Assembly (NCBI GenBank): GCA_947505205.1
Contig: CANNKD010000010.1
Coordinates: forward strand, 1-35,894
From: Bacteroidota bacterium
Lineage (GTDB): Bacteria; Bacteroidota; Bacteroidia; Bacteroidales; F082
Direction: 5' to 3'
DNA: 35,894 nt
Position numbers and translations under genes: made by a program. The notes below the pieces were generated by a model. That model did no database searches and was not told the origin of the DNA. It saw only the letters and a list, made by a program, of their open reading frames with translations. Shown in pieces: positions 7,886-16,913 of the stretch. Positions within the stretch are counted from its first letter, which is position 1. Every line of letters starts with the position of its first letter.

Positions 7886-9139
7886 GTGATAAACTGTAAG
7901 TTAAAGTTATTTTTGGTTGGTATTTTACTCGTAGGTTTGATTTCTTGCAAGAAAAAAACAGACGATCCACCTGCACCTGTTCCAATTATTACCATAAATT
8001 TCATTGATCAATTTATTCCTGATCAAATCCCTGTTATCGTAATGCTTTCTGAGCCCGACGGCAAGCTTATACTTGATACTGTTTGCTCATTGAATGGTAC
8101 TTACACGTTATTTCTACCTTCCGGGAAGAGTAATCCTGATCAAATGATGGTTACGGTTGTTCGATCTGAGATTACCTGGCATAATCTCACTTCCACCATC
8201 AATACCTACACAGATATTGCAAATGGTTCAACGTGGACAATACAGGGGGTTAAACCGGATACACTTGGAAACGCGCATATTACTTTGGAAAATATGCCAG
8301 CAGTCAATGGCCCGATTATCTACGCAAATTCAGGTTATCATACCTTAACTTTTAATCCGACAAACCGGACATTGCCGCTGTATAAAACACCAGACGATTT
8401 GTATATTAAGATTCAAACAATTGAGGGTCAGTATTTTACATATAAAAGTAACCTTTTAACTTCAGGTGCCTTTAATATTGACATGAGTAATATTGAACCT
8501 ACATCATCTCAATCCATTACACTGCCCATGGAGGTTCTGAATTATGACGCTGAACTTTATGGGTATAGAAATGGAGATTTTGATTCTCCAATTCCAATTT
8601 TGGCCGATAAATTGTTCAGTGATGGCAACCCAACAAGTTTGCTACAATTGAATTATCCACCATCCATTTTTTCTGGATTTCACACTAAAATAATGTTGCA
8701 GGAAGATTATATGTCAGAAAATCAATGGTTTTATCAATCGGAAGGAGCTATTCCAACAGAGTTTATTAAAATTGATGCCGAAATTACTGCAATGCAAAGT
8801 GAAATAGGTTCGCTGAATGTTCAATCAACGGGAACCTATGAAATGCTCGCTGCACACTGGCAATTTGTTGACCATGCAGCCTTGTTTTACGAATGGCAGG
8901 TTTATACACCAAATACAAATCAGACCATTATATTACCTGAAATTGGTCCGGACTTCAAACAAATGTTCTCAACATTAAGTCTTGATTCACTTAATTTTCA
9001 ATATACTGAATTAGTTGATCTTAAACAACTTAGTTCTTACGACGCGTTGATTTCGAAGTTATTCGATACGCAGCATCCAACCCAAATGGATCGCTATGAG
9101 GCAAGTATATTGAGAAAGAATGTCATAATCCGCAAATAA
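7886..9139 (+). CDS. Large hypothetical lipoprotein
   Basis: This 417-residue protein has a GTG start 2 bp after the previous stop. The signal peptide ends in a lipobox (VGLISC, Cys21) followed by KKKTDDPPAPVP, a typical lipoprotein tether. The body is rich in beta-strand-forming and polar residues. The first 100 or so residues (TVCSLNGTYTLFLPSG, then IANGSTWTIQGV) look like a carboxypeptidase-regulatory or transthyretin-like sandwich. The remainder has no motif I recognise and no catalytic signature. It closes the lipoprotein-barrel-lipoprotein unit. It may be a surface-exposed or periplasmic partner of the barrel; this is inference from context only. Confidence 0.72.
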   Translation: MINCKLKLFLVGILLVGLISCKKKTDDPPAPVPIITINFIDQFIPDQIPVIVMLSEPDGKLILDTVCSLNGTYTLFLPSGKSNPDQMMVTVVRSEITWHNLTSTINTYTDIANGSTWTIQGVKPDTLGNAHITLENMPAVNGPIIYANSGYHTLTFNPTNRTLPLYKTPDDLYIKIQTIEGQYFTYKSNLLTSGAFNIDMSNIEPTSSQSITLPMEVLNYDAELYGYRNGDFDSPIPILADKLFSDGNPTSLLQLNYPPSIFSGFHTKIMLQEDYMSENQWFYQSEGAIPTEFIKIDAEITAMQSEIGSLNVQSTGTYEMLAAHWQFVDHAALFYEWQVYTPNTNQTIILPEIGPDFKQMFSTLSLDSLNFQYTELVDLKQLSSYDALISKLFDTQHPTQMDRYEASILRKNVIIRK

Positions 9140-9386
9140 AACTTTCATCCTTCACGAAATTTTAAATCTCTCAAAAAAGTAGATTGCGGTGGTTTTTGCC
9201 AATTTTCAATGAAGAATAATTTTGATTCCGTATTTCTCTTTTTCTCCCTCATAATTGCAGTGTTTAAAACTATTTCCAGATTTTTACTGATATAATCCTA
9301 ATTTGTAATAATTTTAAACCTGATTTTAGATTACAATTTCGTATTCGGAGTTCAAAAGTGTTGTTAATTATTTCATTTTCAAGTTC

Positions 9387-10388
9387 ATGGCAAACAGGAG
9401 AAGTTTTCTTAAAAAGTCACTTTTATTAAGTTTCACAGCAATATTACCTTTTAAATTTATCAGAGCAGCAACTCGGGAAATTAGCGATAGTAATTTTTTA
9501 TCACCTGCTTCTGGGCCGATGGTAATTTCCACATGGAGCCATGGTTTGGCAGCCAATGAAGCTGCAGCGGCAGTTTTGGCCGAAAACGGGAAGGCACTTG
9601 ATGCGGTTGAAAAGGGTGTGATGGTGCCAGAAGCAGATCCCAATGTTACTAGTGTTGGCTTGGGTGGTTTGCCCGATGCTGATGGAAATGTTACACTCGA
9701 TGCCTGCATTATGGCTCCGAACGGGAAAGCTGGTTCTGTAACCTATTTGCAACATATTCTTCATCCGATTTCCGTGGCCCGGATGGTAATGGAAAAAACG
9801 CCGCATGTGATTTTGTCGGGCGAAGGAGCGCTTAAGTTTGCGCTTGACAATGGTTTTGAAAAGACAAGCCTTCTAACAGAAAATGCCAAGGCTCAATGGG
9901 AAAAGTGGAAAGCATCGGGTGCGCGATATGCGCCTCAGGCAAACTGGGAAAACCATGATACCATCGGTTTAATTGCGATCGACAATGTGGGCGATATTGC
10001 CGGAGCCTGCACCACAAGTGGAATGGCCTTCAAACATCCCGGAAGAGTTGGCGATTCGCCCATTATTGGTGCCGGATTATTTGTTGACAACAAAGTGGGT
10101 GCTGCCACGGCAACCGGAGAGGGTGAAGTTGTTTTAAGAACATTGGGTTCATTTTTGATTGTGGAGTTGATGCGCAATGGCATGAGTCCGCAACTAGCTT
10201 GCGAAAAGGCAATAACACGTTTGGCCGAATCAGTTCATGTGCATAAAAATATGCAAGTCGGATATATTGCCATCAATAAAGCAGGCGAAATAGGTGCATT
10301 CGCCTTGCGTTCTGGATTTCAGTATGCTTTATATCAAAATGGTGAAAATCAATTGCTTAATGCAGGATTTTTACTTCCCTGGGAGTAA
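9387..10388 (+). CDS. Glycosylasparaginase, N4-(beta-GlcNAc)-L-asparaginase (Tat-exported)
   Basis: This 333-residue Ntn-hydrolase precursor has a twin-arginine signal (NRRSFLKK, then a hydrophobic stretch to IRAA), so it is probably exported folded. It hydrolyses the GlcNAc-Asn bond left after proteolysis and trimming of N-glycoproteins. The diagnostic NHDTIG motif is present: autocleavage between Asp191 and Thr192 would free Thr192 as N-terminal nucleophile of the beta subunit. HPGRVGDSPIIGAG supplies the substrate-binding Arg and Asp, and the TATGEGE segment contributes a further active-site Thr/Gly. The length matches bacterial enzymes such as that of Elizabethkingia. It is followed on the same strand by GH20 and GH92 genes, consistent with one N-glycoprotein pathway. 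A plain asparaginase is less likely given DTIG and the neighbours. Confidence 0.92.
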   Translation: MANRRSFLKKSLLLSFTAILPFKFIRAATREISDSNFLSPASGPMVISTWSHGLAANEAAAAVLAENGKALDAVEKGVMVPEADPNVTSVGLGGLPDADGNVTLDACIMAPNGKAGSVTYLQHILHPISVARMVMEKTPHVILSGEGALKFALDNGFEKTSLLTENAKAQWEKWKASGARYAPQANWENHDTIGLIAIDNVGDIAGACTTSGMAFKHPGRVGDSPIIGAGLFVDNKVGAATATGEGEVVLRTLGSFLIVELMRNGMSPQLACEKAITRLAESVHVHKNMQVGYIAINKAGEIGAFALRSGFQYALYQNGENQLLNAGFLLPWE

Positions 10389-10471
10389 TATCAGAATCAA
10401 TTCATTGGAAAGTCTGATTTTCTGTGTTTTAATGCACAATGAATGACTGTTAAATCAAAATTATTCAGTTT

Positions 10472-12331
10472 ATGTTAAAGAGATTTTTTTTCATCTTGAT
10501 TGTTGGGCTGTTTTTTTCGTGTGATAAAAAGGAAAAAACTGATATCTCTATCATTCCAAGGCCAGAGAAATATTTGGTTTCAGAAAATGGAACCATCAAA
10601 TTAAACAATGAAACGCGCATCATTTATGAAGATCCGAATCCTGCATTGCGGTTTCTTGCCGAGGATTTAGCAAATCAAATGAAGGCCAGAATCAATTTAC
10701 ATCCGGCGGTGATTTCGCTAAGTGAAGCCAAATCTATCGGGAATGACATTACTCTATCAGTAAACCTGGCTGATTCAGCGTATGGAAATGAAGGTTATGT
10801 GATAAATCACAATGGATTTAAGTTTGTGAGTATTCAGGCGAACAGCACGAAAGGTGTGTTTTATGGAGTACAATCACTTTTACAACTACTTCCAATTCAG
10901 GAGATTAAAACAGAAATTGTTGAATTGCCGGCAATAACTATAAACGACAATCCTCGTTTTGAATATCGTGGAATGCATCTCGATGTGAGCAGGCATTTCT
11001 TTCCTGTAGCTTTCATTAAACAATATATCGATTTAATGGCGATGTATAAATTCAATACTTTTCATTGGCATCTTACCGATGATCAGGGTTGGAGAATTGA
11101 GATCAAAAAATATCCAAAGCTGACGCAAATTGGTTCAATACGTGCCAAAACCATGATTGGGAAGGATTTTGGAGAGAACCAAAAATTCGATAATACACCT
11201 TATGGCGGATTTTATACACAAGATGACATTCGTGAAATAGTCGAATACGCCTCACAAAAAAATATTACCATCATACCTGAAATAGAAATGCCAGGCCATT
11301 CATTGGCTGCCCTGACAGCCTATCCTGAAATGGGTTGCTCTGGTGGACCATATGAGGTTGGTGAAAGTTGGGGTGTTTTTGAGGATGTGTATTGTGCTAA
11401 AGATCAAACTTTTACATTTATTGAAGATATTCTTACAGAGGTCATTGATGTGTTTCCGGGAACATATATTCATATTGGTGGTGATGAAGTGCCGAAAACG
11501 CGGTGGAAAAATTGTCCTGCATGCCAGAAACGCATGAAAACAGAAGGTTTAAAAACCGAAGAGGAACTCCAAAGCTATTTTATTGGCCGGATTGAGAAAT
11601 TTCTTGTTTCACACAACCGCCGGTTAATTGGCTGGGACGAAATTTTAGAAGGCGGTCTGCCACCCGAAGCAACGGTTATGTCGTGGCGCGGAACAGAGGG
11701 CGGAATAGCTGCTGCAAAAATGGGACATAATGTAATTATGACACCGGGAAATAAGTGCTATTTTGATCATTACCAGGGAAATACAGAAAACGAACCACTT
11801 GCAATCGGGGGTTTGACAAAAGTTTCGGAGGTGTATGCTTATGAGCCCATTCCTGAAGAATTAAATGCTGATCAGGCAAAGCATATACTTGGTGCACAAG
11901 CAAATGTTTGGACAGAATATTTGCCTAATCCTGTGAATGTTACATATATGGTACTTCCAAGAATGGCAGCGCTTGCCGAGGTTGTTTGGTCGCCAAAAGA
12001 AAAACGTGATTGGAAAATATTTTATGCTAAACTGAATTATCATTTCGATTTGTATAAATGGATGAAGCTCAATTATTGTCAAAGTGTTAATAATTTGTAT
12101 TTCAGGGTTATGCAGAATGAAAATAAACAAAAAAGATTGAATATTGAATCCGAAATCCCGGATGCTGTTATCCATTTTACATTGAACGATAGTATTCCAA
12201 CAAACGAGTCAAAAATTTGGGTGAAAAACATGAATTTGGAAGAAATTGAAAAAATAAATGCGGCTCAATTTGTGAATGGAAAGCAAATTGGGAAAGTGTT
12301 TTCAAAGAATTTTGTTATTGATAAACTGTAA
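10472..12331 (+). CDS. Beta-N-acetylhexosaminidase, GH20, lipoprotein
   Basis: This 619-residue protein has a lipoprotein signal (VGLFFSC, Cys17). An N-terminal GH20b-type alpha/beta domain (about 24-155) is followed by the GH20 barrel from NPRFEYRGMHLDVSRHFF. FHWHLTDDQGWRIEI, IIPEIEMPGHSLAAL and HIGGDEVPKTRW are family hallmarks. Asp338-Glu339 is the catalytic pair for substrate-assisted hydrolysis, and WRGTEGGIAAA and QANVWTEY complete the active site. The C-terminus (VIHFTLNDSIPTNESKIW) is a shortened hexosaminidase C-terminal sandwich. It removes terminal beta-GlcNAc or GalNAc, here plausibly splitting the chitobiose core of N-glycans in the periplasm or at the surface. It lies 83 bp after the glycosylasparaginase and 5 bp before the GH92 gene, almost certainly in one operon with the latter. 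Confidence 0.95.
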   Translation: MLKRFFFILIVGLFFSCDKKEKTDISIIPRPEKYLVSENGTIKLNNETRIIYEDPNPALRFLAEDLANQMKARINLHPAVISLSEAKSIGNDITLSVNLADSAYGNEGYVINHNGFKFVSIQANSTKGVFYGVQSLLQLLPIQEIKTEIVELPAITINDNPRFEYRGMHLDVSRHFFPVAFIKQYIDLMAMYKFNTFHWHLTDDQGWRIEIKKYPKLTQIGSIRAKTMIGKDFGENQKFDNTPYGGFYTQDDIREIVEYASQKNITIIPEIEMPGHSLAALTAYPEMGCSGGPYEVGESWGVFEDVYCAKDQTFTFIEDILTEVIDVFPGTYIHIGGDEVPKTRWKNCPACQKRMKTEGLKTEEELQSYFIGRIEKFLVSHNRRLIGWDEILEGGLPPEATVMSWRGTEGGIAAAKMGHNVIMTPGNKCYFDHYQGNTENEPLAIGGLTKVSEVYAYEPIPEELNADQAKHILGAQANVWTEYLPNPVNVTYMVLPRMAALAEVVWSPKEKRDWKIFYAKLNYHFDLYKWMKLNYCQSVNNLYFRVMQNENKQKRLNIESEIPDAVIHFTLNDSIPTNESKIWVKNMNLEEIEKINAAQFVNGKQIGKVFSKNFVIDKL

Positions 12332-12336
12332 GTTAT

Positions 12337-15297
12337 ATGAGAAAACTATCAGAATATGCCTTTGCTATATTGTTAGGATTTAGCCTGTTACATGTTTCCT
12401 GTCAGCGCAAAAATTCGGCTGTTGATTACGTAAATCCTTTTATCGGAACCGATGGACATGGGCATACATTTCCGGGTGCTACCCTGCCTTTCGGAATGGT
12501 ACAATTGAGTCCTGATACGCGGAAAGATTCGTGGGATGGCTGTTCAGGCTATCATTATTCTGACCAGCAAATCCTTGGTTTCAGCCATACACATTTAAGC
12601 GGCACAGGTGTTGGCGATTATGGCGATGTTCGTTTGATGCCAACCATCGGAAAACTTAAATTAGATGCCGGGGATGACCAGAAAGATGGCTATCGTTCAG
12701 GCTTCAGTCACTCGGAGGAAGAGGCTGTTCCCGGTTATTATTCAGTTAAACTTTCTGATTATCAGGTAAAAGTAGAGTTGACAGCAACCGAACATGCCGG
12801 GTTTCATCGCTATTCTTTTCCTAAATCAAAACAAGCCCATATTGTGATTGATTTGTTTGAAAGTGTAGTTTCTGAACGTATTTTGGCTTCCGAAATACAT
12901 TTTCTGAATGATTCTGTGGTTTGTGGTTTCCGCCGCACAAAAGGCTGGGCAAATGATCAACATTGTTATTTTTATGCAGTTTTCTCGAAGCCTTTTTCAT
13001 CTTTTGGAATTCGGGTTGATGGGGATGAAAAAGGACAGGCGCGTAGTGCTGCAGGAATAAATCTTATTGCCTGGACTGATTTTGAGACAGCTCAAAATGA
13101 ACAAATTATGGTGAAAGTCGGGATTTCAGCGGTTGATATCGAGGGAGCTAAACAAAATTTATCGAGTGAAACTCCTGGTTGGGACTTTGATAAAGTTAGA
13201 AAAGATGCCCTGAAAAAATGGAATGATGAGCTTCAAAGGATTGAAGTGAAAGACGAAAATCAGGTAAATAAAACAATTTTTTACACAGCCATGTATCACA
13301 CCTTGATTGCGCCCAACGTTTTTAGTGATGTTGATGGCAGGTATCGCGGTCATGATAAACAGGTTCATCAAGATACTGTAAATAAGCATTATACAGTTTT
13401 TTCACTTTGGGATACTTTTCGTGCTTTGCATCCATTTTTTACGATTATTGAGCGTGAACGAACCGGATCTTTTGTACAAACTATGCTTGATATGGCGGAA
13501 CAAGGTGGATTACTTCCTGTTTGGGAACTGGCTGGAAATGAGACTGGTTGTATGATTGGCTATCACGCTGTCCCGGTTATTGCCGATGCCTGGATAAACG
13601 ATATTCGGAGTTTTGATGGGAATAAAGCATTGAAATACATGCAATTAAGTGCCGATCAGAATCATTTGGGATTAGAATGGTATAAGAAATTAGGATATAT
13701 TCCTGCCGACAAAGAAAGTGAATCCGTTTCAAAAACGCTCGAATATGCCTATGACGATTGGTGTATTGCAAAAATGGCTGAAAGCCTGAAACAAGATTCT
13801 GTTATGAAAGTTTTTTCAAAAAGAGCTGAGTCGTATAAAAATCTGTTCGATCCCACAACAAAATTCTTCCGTGGCAGGCAAAATGGTGGATTTATTTCTC
13901 CATTTGATCCAACACAGGTTAATTTCATGCTCACTGAAGCAAATTCCTGGCAGTACAATTTCTTTGTTCCGCAGGATATTCAAACACATATTCAACTGAT
14001 TGGCGGTGATCTGGCTTATGAGAAAATGCTTGATCAACTTTTTTCTGCTCCATCCGAATTAAATGGTCGTCAGCAAGCTGATATCACTGGTTTAATTGGG
14101 CAGTATGCCCACGGAAATGAGCCAAGTCACAATATGGCTTATTTGTATAATTTCGTTCAGAAACCAGCTAAAACACAGGTTTTTGTGCGAAAAATAATGG
14201 ATGAAATGTATACGGATAAACCGGATGGTTTGTGTGGGAACGAGGATTGCGGACAAATGTCGGCCTGGTATGTGATGAGTGCGATGGGATTTTATCCGGT
14301 TACGCCGGCATCGTCTATTTACGTTTTAGGTTGTCCACGATTCAAAGAGATGACGATAAATCTTGAGAATAAGAAGAAATTTAGCATTCAAGCTGATCAT
14401 TTAAACTCCGAAAATCGGTTTGTCAAATCAGTCAGGCTTAATGGAAAACCTTATTTGAAATCGTTTATTGATGCAAAAGATATCCAATCGGGTGGCGAAC
14501 TTATATTTGAAATGGATACGGTTGCATCAACTTTATTTGGGATCGGAAAAGGCAATTATCCTGTTCAATATATTGAAAATGAATCACTTATACCGGTTCC
14601 TTCTATTCATTCCGATGGAAAAACATTTACTGAAACCTTGACGATTACGATGGGACATATCGATTCAACGGTGGTGATAGCCTACACTACAAATGGAAAA
14701 GAGCCAACGCTTTCGTCGAAACATTACGAATCGCCAATTATCATTAACCGCACAACCAATTTAAAAGTGAAAGCCTATAAGTTTTCGCATAGTAGTGAAA
14801 CGATTGAAGCAGATTTTTTTAAAATTGCCAGCGGCAGAACCATCACACTTTCGAATGAATATAATCCGCAATACCACGCCGGTGGCGATAATGCCTTAAT
14901 TGATCACCTGCGTGGCACAAGCGATTTCAGAACTGGCGCCTGGCAAGGATATTATGGCGTCGATTTGGTTGCAGTGGTCGATCTCGGAAATCAGCAGTTG
15001 GTAAAAAAACTCGAAATTGGATTTTTACAAGATCAGAATTCCTGGATTTTTATGCCGCTATATGTTGAATTTCAAATTTCTCTGGATGGAATCAATTATG
15101 AATCTTTGGGAAAAATTTACAACACTGTCTCAGATAAGGAAAATGGTGGTTTCATAAATATATTTGCCAGAAAACTTGATAATCAAATTGTTAGATATGT
15201 GAAGGTAATCGGTTTAAATCGTGGAGATTGCCCTGATTGGCATGTGGGGAAAGGTGAGCCTGCCTGGATTTTTGCTGATGAAATTGAAATTGAATAA
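12337..15297 (+). CDS. Alpha-mannosidase, GH92, lipoprotein with C-terminal hexosaminidase-like and F5/8C domains
   Basis: This 986-residue protein has a lipoprotein signal (LLHVSC, Cys22). The GH92 region (about 30-740) opens with VDYVNPFIGTDGHGHTFPG and includes GCSGYHYSDQQILGFSHTHL, LWDTFRALHPFF, TEANSWQYNFFVPQD, GNEPSHNMAYLYNF and GNEDCGQMSAWYVMSAMGF, all typical of these calcium-dependent inverting exo-alpha-mannosidases. Glu534 in TEANSWQY is the likely general acid; this is from family memory, not an alignment. The protein is about 240 residues longer than a bare GH92. Residues about 775-830 (IAYTTNGKEPTLSSKHY) match the C-terminal sandwich usually seen on hexosaminidases, and about 832-986 look like an F5/8 type C (discoidin) carbohydrate-binding domain. 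It probably trims alpha-mannose from high-mannose N-glycans before GH2 and GH20 act. Linkage preference cannot be read. Confidence 0.95.
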   Translation: MRKLSEYAFAILLGFSLLHVSCQRKNSAVDYVNPFIGTDGHGHTFPGATLPFGMVQLSPDTRKDSWDGCSGYHYSDQQILGFSHTHLSGTGVGDYGDVRLMPTIGKLKLDAGDDQKDGYRSGFSHSEEEAVPGYYSVKLSDYQVKVELTATEHAGFHRYSFPKSKQAHIVIDLFESVVSERILASEIHFLNDSVVCGFRRTKGWANDQHCYFYAVFSKPFSSFGIRVDGDEKGQARSAAGINLIAWTDFETAQNEQIMVKVGISAVDIEGAKQNLSSETPGWDFDKVRKDALKKWNDELQRIEVKDENQVNKTIFYTAMYHTLIAPNVFSDVDGRYRGHDKQVHQDTVNKHYTVFSLWDTFRALHPFFTIIERERTGSFVQTMLDMAEQGGLLPVWELAGNETGCMIGYHAVPVIADAWINDIRSFDGNKALKYMQLSADQNHLGLEWYKKLGYIPADKESESVSKTLEYAYDDWCIAKMAESLKQDSVMKVFSKRAESYKNLFDPTTKFFRGRQNGGFISPFDPTQVNFMLTEANSWQYNFFVPQDIQTHIQLIGGDLAYEKMLDQLFSAPSELNGRQQADITGLIGQYAHGNEPSHNMAYLYNFVQKPAKTQVFVRKIMDEMYTDKPDGLCGNEDCGQMSAWYVMSAMGFYPVTPASSIYVLGCPRFKEMTINLENKKKFSIQADHLNSENRFVKSVRLNGKPYLKSFIDAKDIQSGGELIFEMDTVASTLFGIGKGNYPVQYIENESLIPVPSIHSDGKTFTETLTITMGHIDSTVVIAYTTNGKEPTLSSKHYESPIIINRTTNLKVKAYKFSHSSETIEADFFKIASGRTITLSNEYNPQYHAGGDNALIDHLRGTSDFRTGAWQGYYGVDLVAVVDLGNQQLVKKLEIGFLQDQNSWIFMPLYVEFQISLDGINYESLGKIYNTVSDKENGGFINIFARKLDNQIVRYVKVIGLNRGDCPDWHVGKGEPAWIFADEIEIE

Positions 15298-15365
15298 TGT
15301 GCTAATTCGACAATTTGAAAATTCGGCAATAAGACAATGAGACATTCGGCAATTTGGAAATTGAG
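15289..15365 (+). repeat. Degenerate 8-bp tandem repeat (consensus ATTYGRCA)
   Basis: Starting at the last codons of the GH92 gene the sequence falls into 8-base units: ATTGAATA, ATGTGCTA, ATTCGACA, ATTTGAAA, ATTCGGCA, ATAAGACA, ATGAGACA, a 7-base TTCGGCA, ATTTGGAA and a final ATTGAG. The A at position 1 and G at position 5 are nearly invariant. The repeat crosses the stop codon at 15295-15297. A related but less regular stretch lies at 19033-19077. Confidence 0.7.
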
Positions 15366-15506
15366 TATCCCATAAAGAGCCTTCCGCATAGCGGATAAAG
15401 TATTGTAGAAATGAATTCCCGCAAACAAATACCTCGTAGAGGTTCAACAATTATTACCTTACCCGAGTAAATCAATAATTTTTTGTTACAAAAATTTATA
15501 ATTCAA

Positions 15507-15535
15507 TTGAAATCGCAACTACTTTGTTAACTTTG
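15507..15535 (+). promoter_or_regulatory. Promoter of the C1 protease gene
   Basis: TTG at 15507-15509 is followed after 18 bp by TAACTTTG at 15528-15535, a full match to TAnnTTTG. The element lies 18 bp before the ATG at 15554, so the 5' leader would be very short. Confidence 0.5.
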
Positions 15536-15553
15536 ACAAAAATTCAAAAAATA

Positions 15554-16759
15554 ATGAAAATATTATCTATCATCAGTCTGATATTCAGCCTATTACTCAC
15601 TTCAGAAGTGATTGGCCAGGAAACGGAAAAGAAAGAAGTGAAAAAAGTGTATGAGTTCACCATTGAAAAGGAAAACCCACACACACCAGTTCCAAACCAA
15701 TATCGTTCAGGTACTTGCTGGAGTTTTGCCGGTATCAGTTTTGTAGAAGCAGAAATACTGCGAGCCACAGGGAAATCGTATAATCTCTCCGAAATGTTTA
15801 TTGTACGACACGCTTATTCTGACAAAGCGAAGAAATATGTGCGACTTCACGGTAGCCTCAATCTGGGCTGTGGAGGCGTCCTGAATAATGTGACTTATGT
15901 GATCAAAAAATATGGCCTGATTCCGGATGAATTTTATGCAGGTTTGGTAATTGGAGAAGAGAAACACATTCACGGCGAAATGGACGATGTACTGAAAGCA
16001 TACACCGACGCCGTTTTGAAGAATGGAAACCGCAAACTTACACCCGTTTGGAGTAAAGGTTTTGATGCACTACTCGATACGTATTTGGGTGAAGTTCCTT
16101 CCGGATTTGTTGTGGACGGAAAAAAGTATAATCCCGTCAGTTTTGCAGCTGCAACAAGTTTTAATCCAGATGATTATATCGATTTGGGTGCTTATCTTGA
16201 TCAGGATTTGTATAAACCGTTTGTGTTGGAAATTCCTGATAACTGGAACTGGGGATTTACCTATAATGTTACATTGGATGAAATGATTGAGTCGCTCAAC
16301 AATGCAATTGACAATGGATATACAGTTGGTTGGGGTGCCGATGTGGGTGAAAAGGGATTTTCGTGGAAAAATGGTGTCGCTATTATACCCGAAGACAATC
16401 TGACCGACTTGAGCGGGACCGAAAAGGAGAAATGGGAAGCACTCACAGCCGCCGAAAAGAAAAGTTCACGTTATGCTTTTGAAGAAATTGTGAAAGAAAA
16501 AACAATAACCCCTGAACTGCGCCAATTGGCTTATGACGACTTTGAAACCACCGATGACCACAGTATGTTGATTGTTGGAAGAGCCAAAGATCAAAATGGA
16601 AACATATATTACAAAGTGAAAAATTCATGGGGAACAGAGGATCAAATTTATAAAGGTTATTTCTTTGCTTCCGAAGCTTATGTGAGGTACAAAACCATCA
16701 ATATTTTCATGCATAAAGATGCTGTGCCAAATCAACTGATGAAGAAATTTAATTTGTAA
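15554..16759 (+). CDS. Secreted C1B-type cysteine protease (aminopeptidase C / bleomycin hydrolase-like)
   Basis: From the ATG MKILSIIS (an upstream TTG at 15524 is in frame but overlaps the promoter) the protein has 401 residues with a signal peptide ending near EVIGQ. The papain-like catalytic residues are Cys55 in RSGTCWSFAG, His336 in TTDDHSMLIVGRA and Asn357 in KVKNSWG. The long insertion between Cys and His, with LGCGGVLNNVTYVIKKYGLIP, is typical of PepC/bleomycin hydrolase rather than of simple papains. These enzymes are aminopeptidases that act on short peptides. Cytoplasmic PepC lacks a leader, so this signal-bearing form is the Bacteroidota periplasmic or secreted variety. It may supply peptide breakdown alongside the S37 peptidase downstream, though no operon link is visible. 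Confidence 0.9.
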   Translation: MKILSIISLIFSLLLTSEVIGQETEKKEVKKVYEFTIEKENPHTPVPNQYRSGTCWSFAGISFVEAEILRATGKSYNLSEMFIVRHAYSDKAKKYVRLHGSLNLGCGGVLNNVTYVIKKYGLIPDEFYAGLVIGEEKHIHGEMDDVLKAYTDAVLKNGNRKLTPVWSKGFDALLDTYLGEVPSGFVVDGKKYNPVSFAAATSFNPDDYIDLGAYLDQDLYKPFVLEIPDNWNWGFTYNVTLDEMIESLNNAIDNGYTVGWGADVGEKGFSWKNGVAIIPEDNLTDLSGTEKEKWEALTAAEKKSSRYAFEEIVKEKTITPELRQLAYDDFETTDDHSMLIVGRAKDQNGNIYYKVKNSWGTEDQIYKGYFFASEAYVRYKTINIFMHKDAVPNQLMKKFNL

Positions 16760-16855
16760 ATATCTTATATACAGTAGTTTAAGTTTTTTAACTCAAGCTG
16801 TTTGTTCGACTTTACTTAATGAATCGATAGAGCGCAATTGATCAATGCTGATATA

Positions 16856-16887
16856 TTGTATTCGGATTCAGAAAATACTTACTTTTG
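16856..16887 (+). promoter_or_regulatory. Promoter of the small membrane protein gene
   Basis: TTG at 16856-16858, a 21-bp spacer and TACTTTTG at 16880-16887 match the phylum consensus. The ATG follows at 16914. This supports the shorter start, since the longer open frame from 16845 would place the promoter inside the gene. Confidence 0.5.
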
Positions 16888-16913
16888 AAAACTCATTTTT
16901 ATACTATATCATT

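Noticed and set aside
15524-15553. Upstream TTG start for the C1 protease
   Set aside because: It would overlap the TAACTTTG promoter box and put ten residues before an otherwise normal signal peptide.
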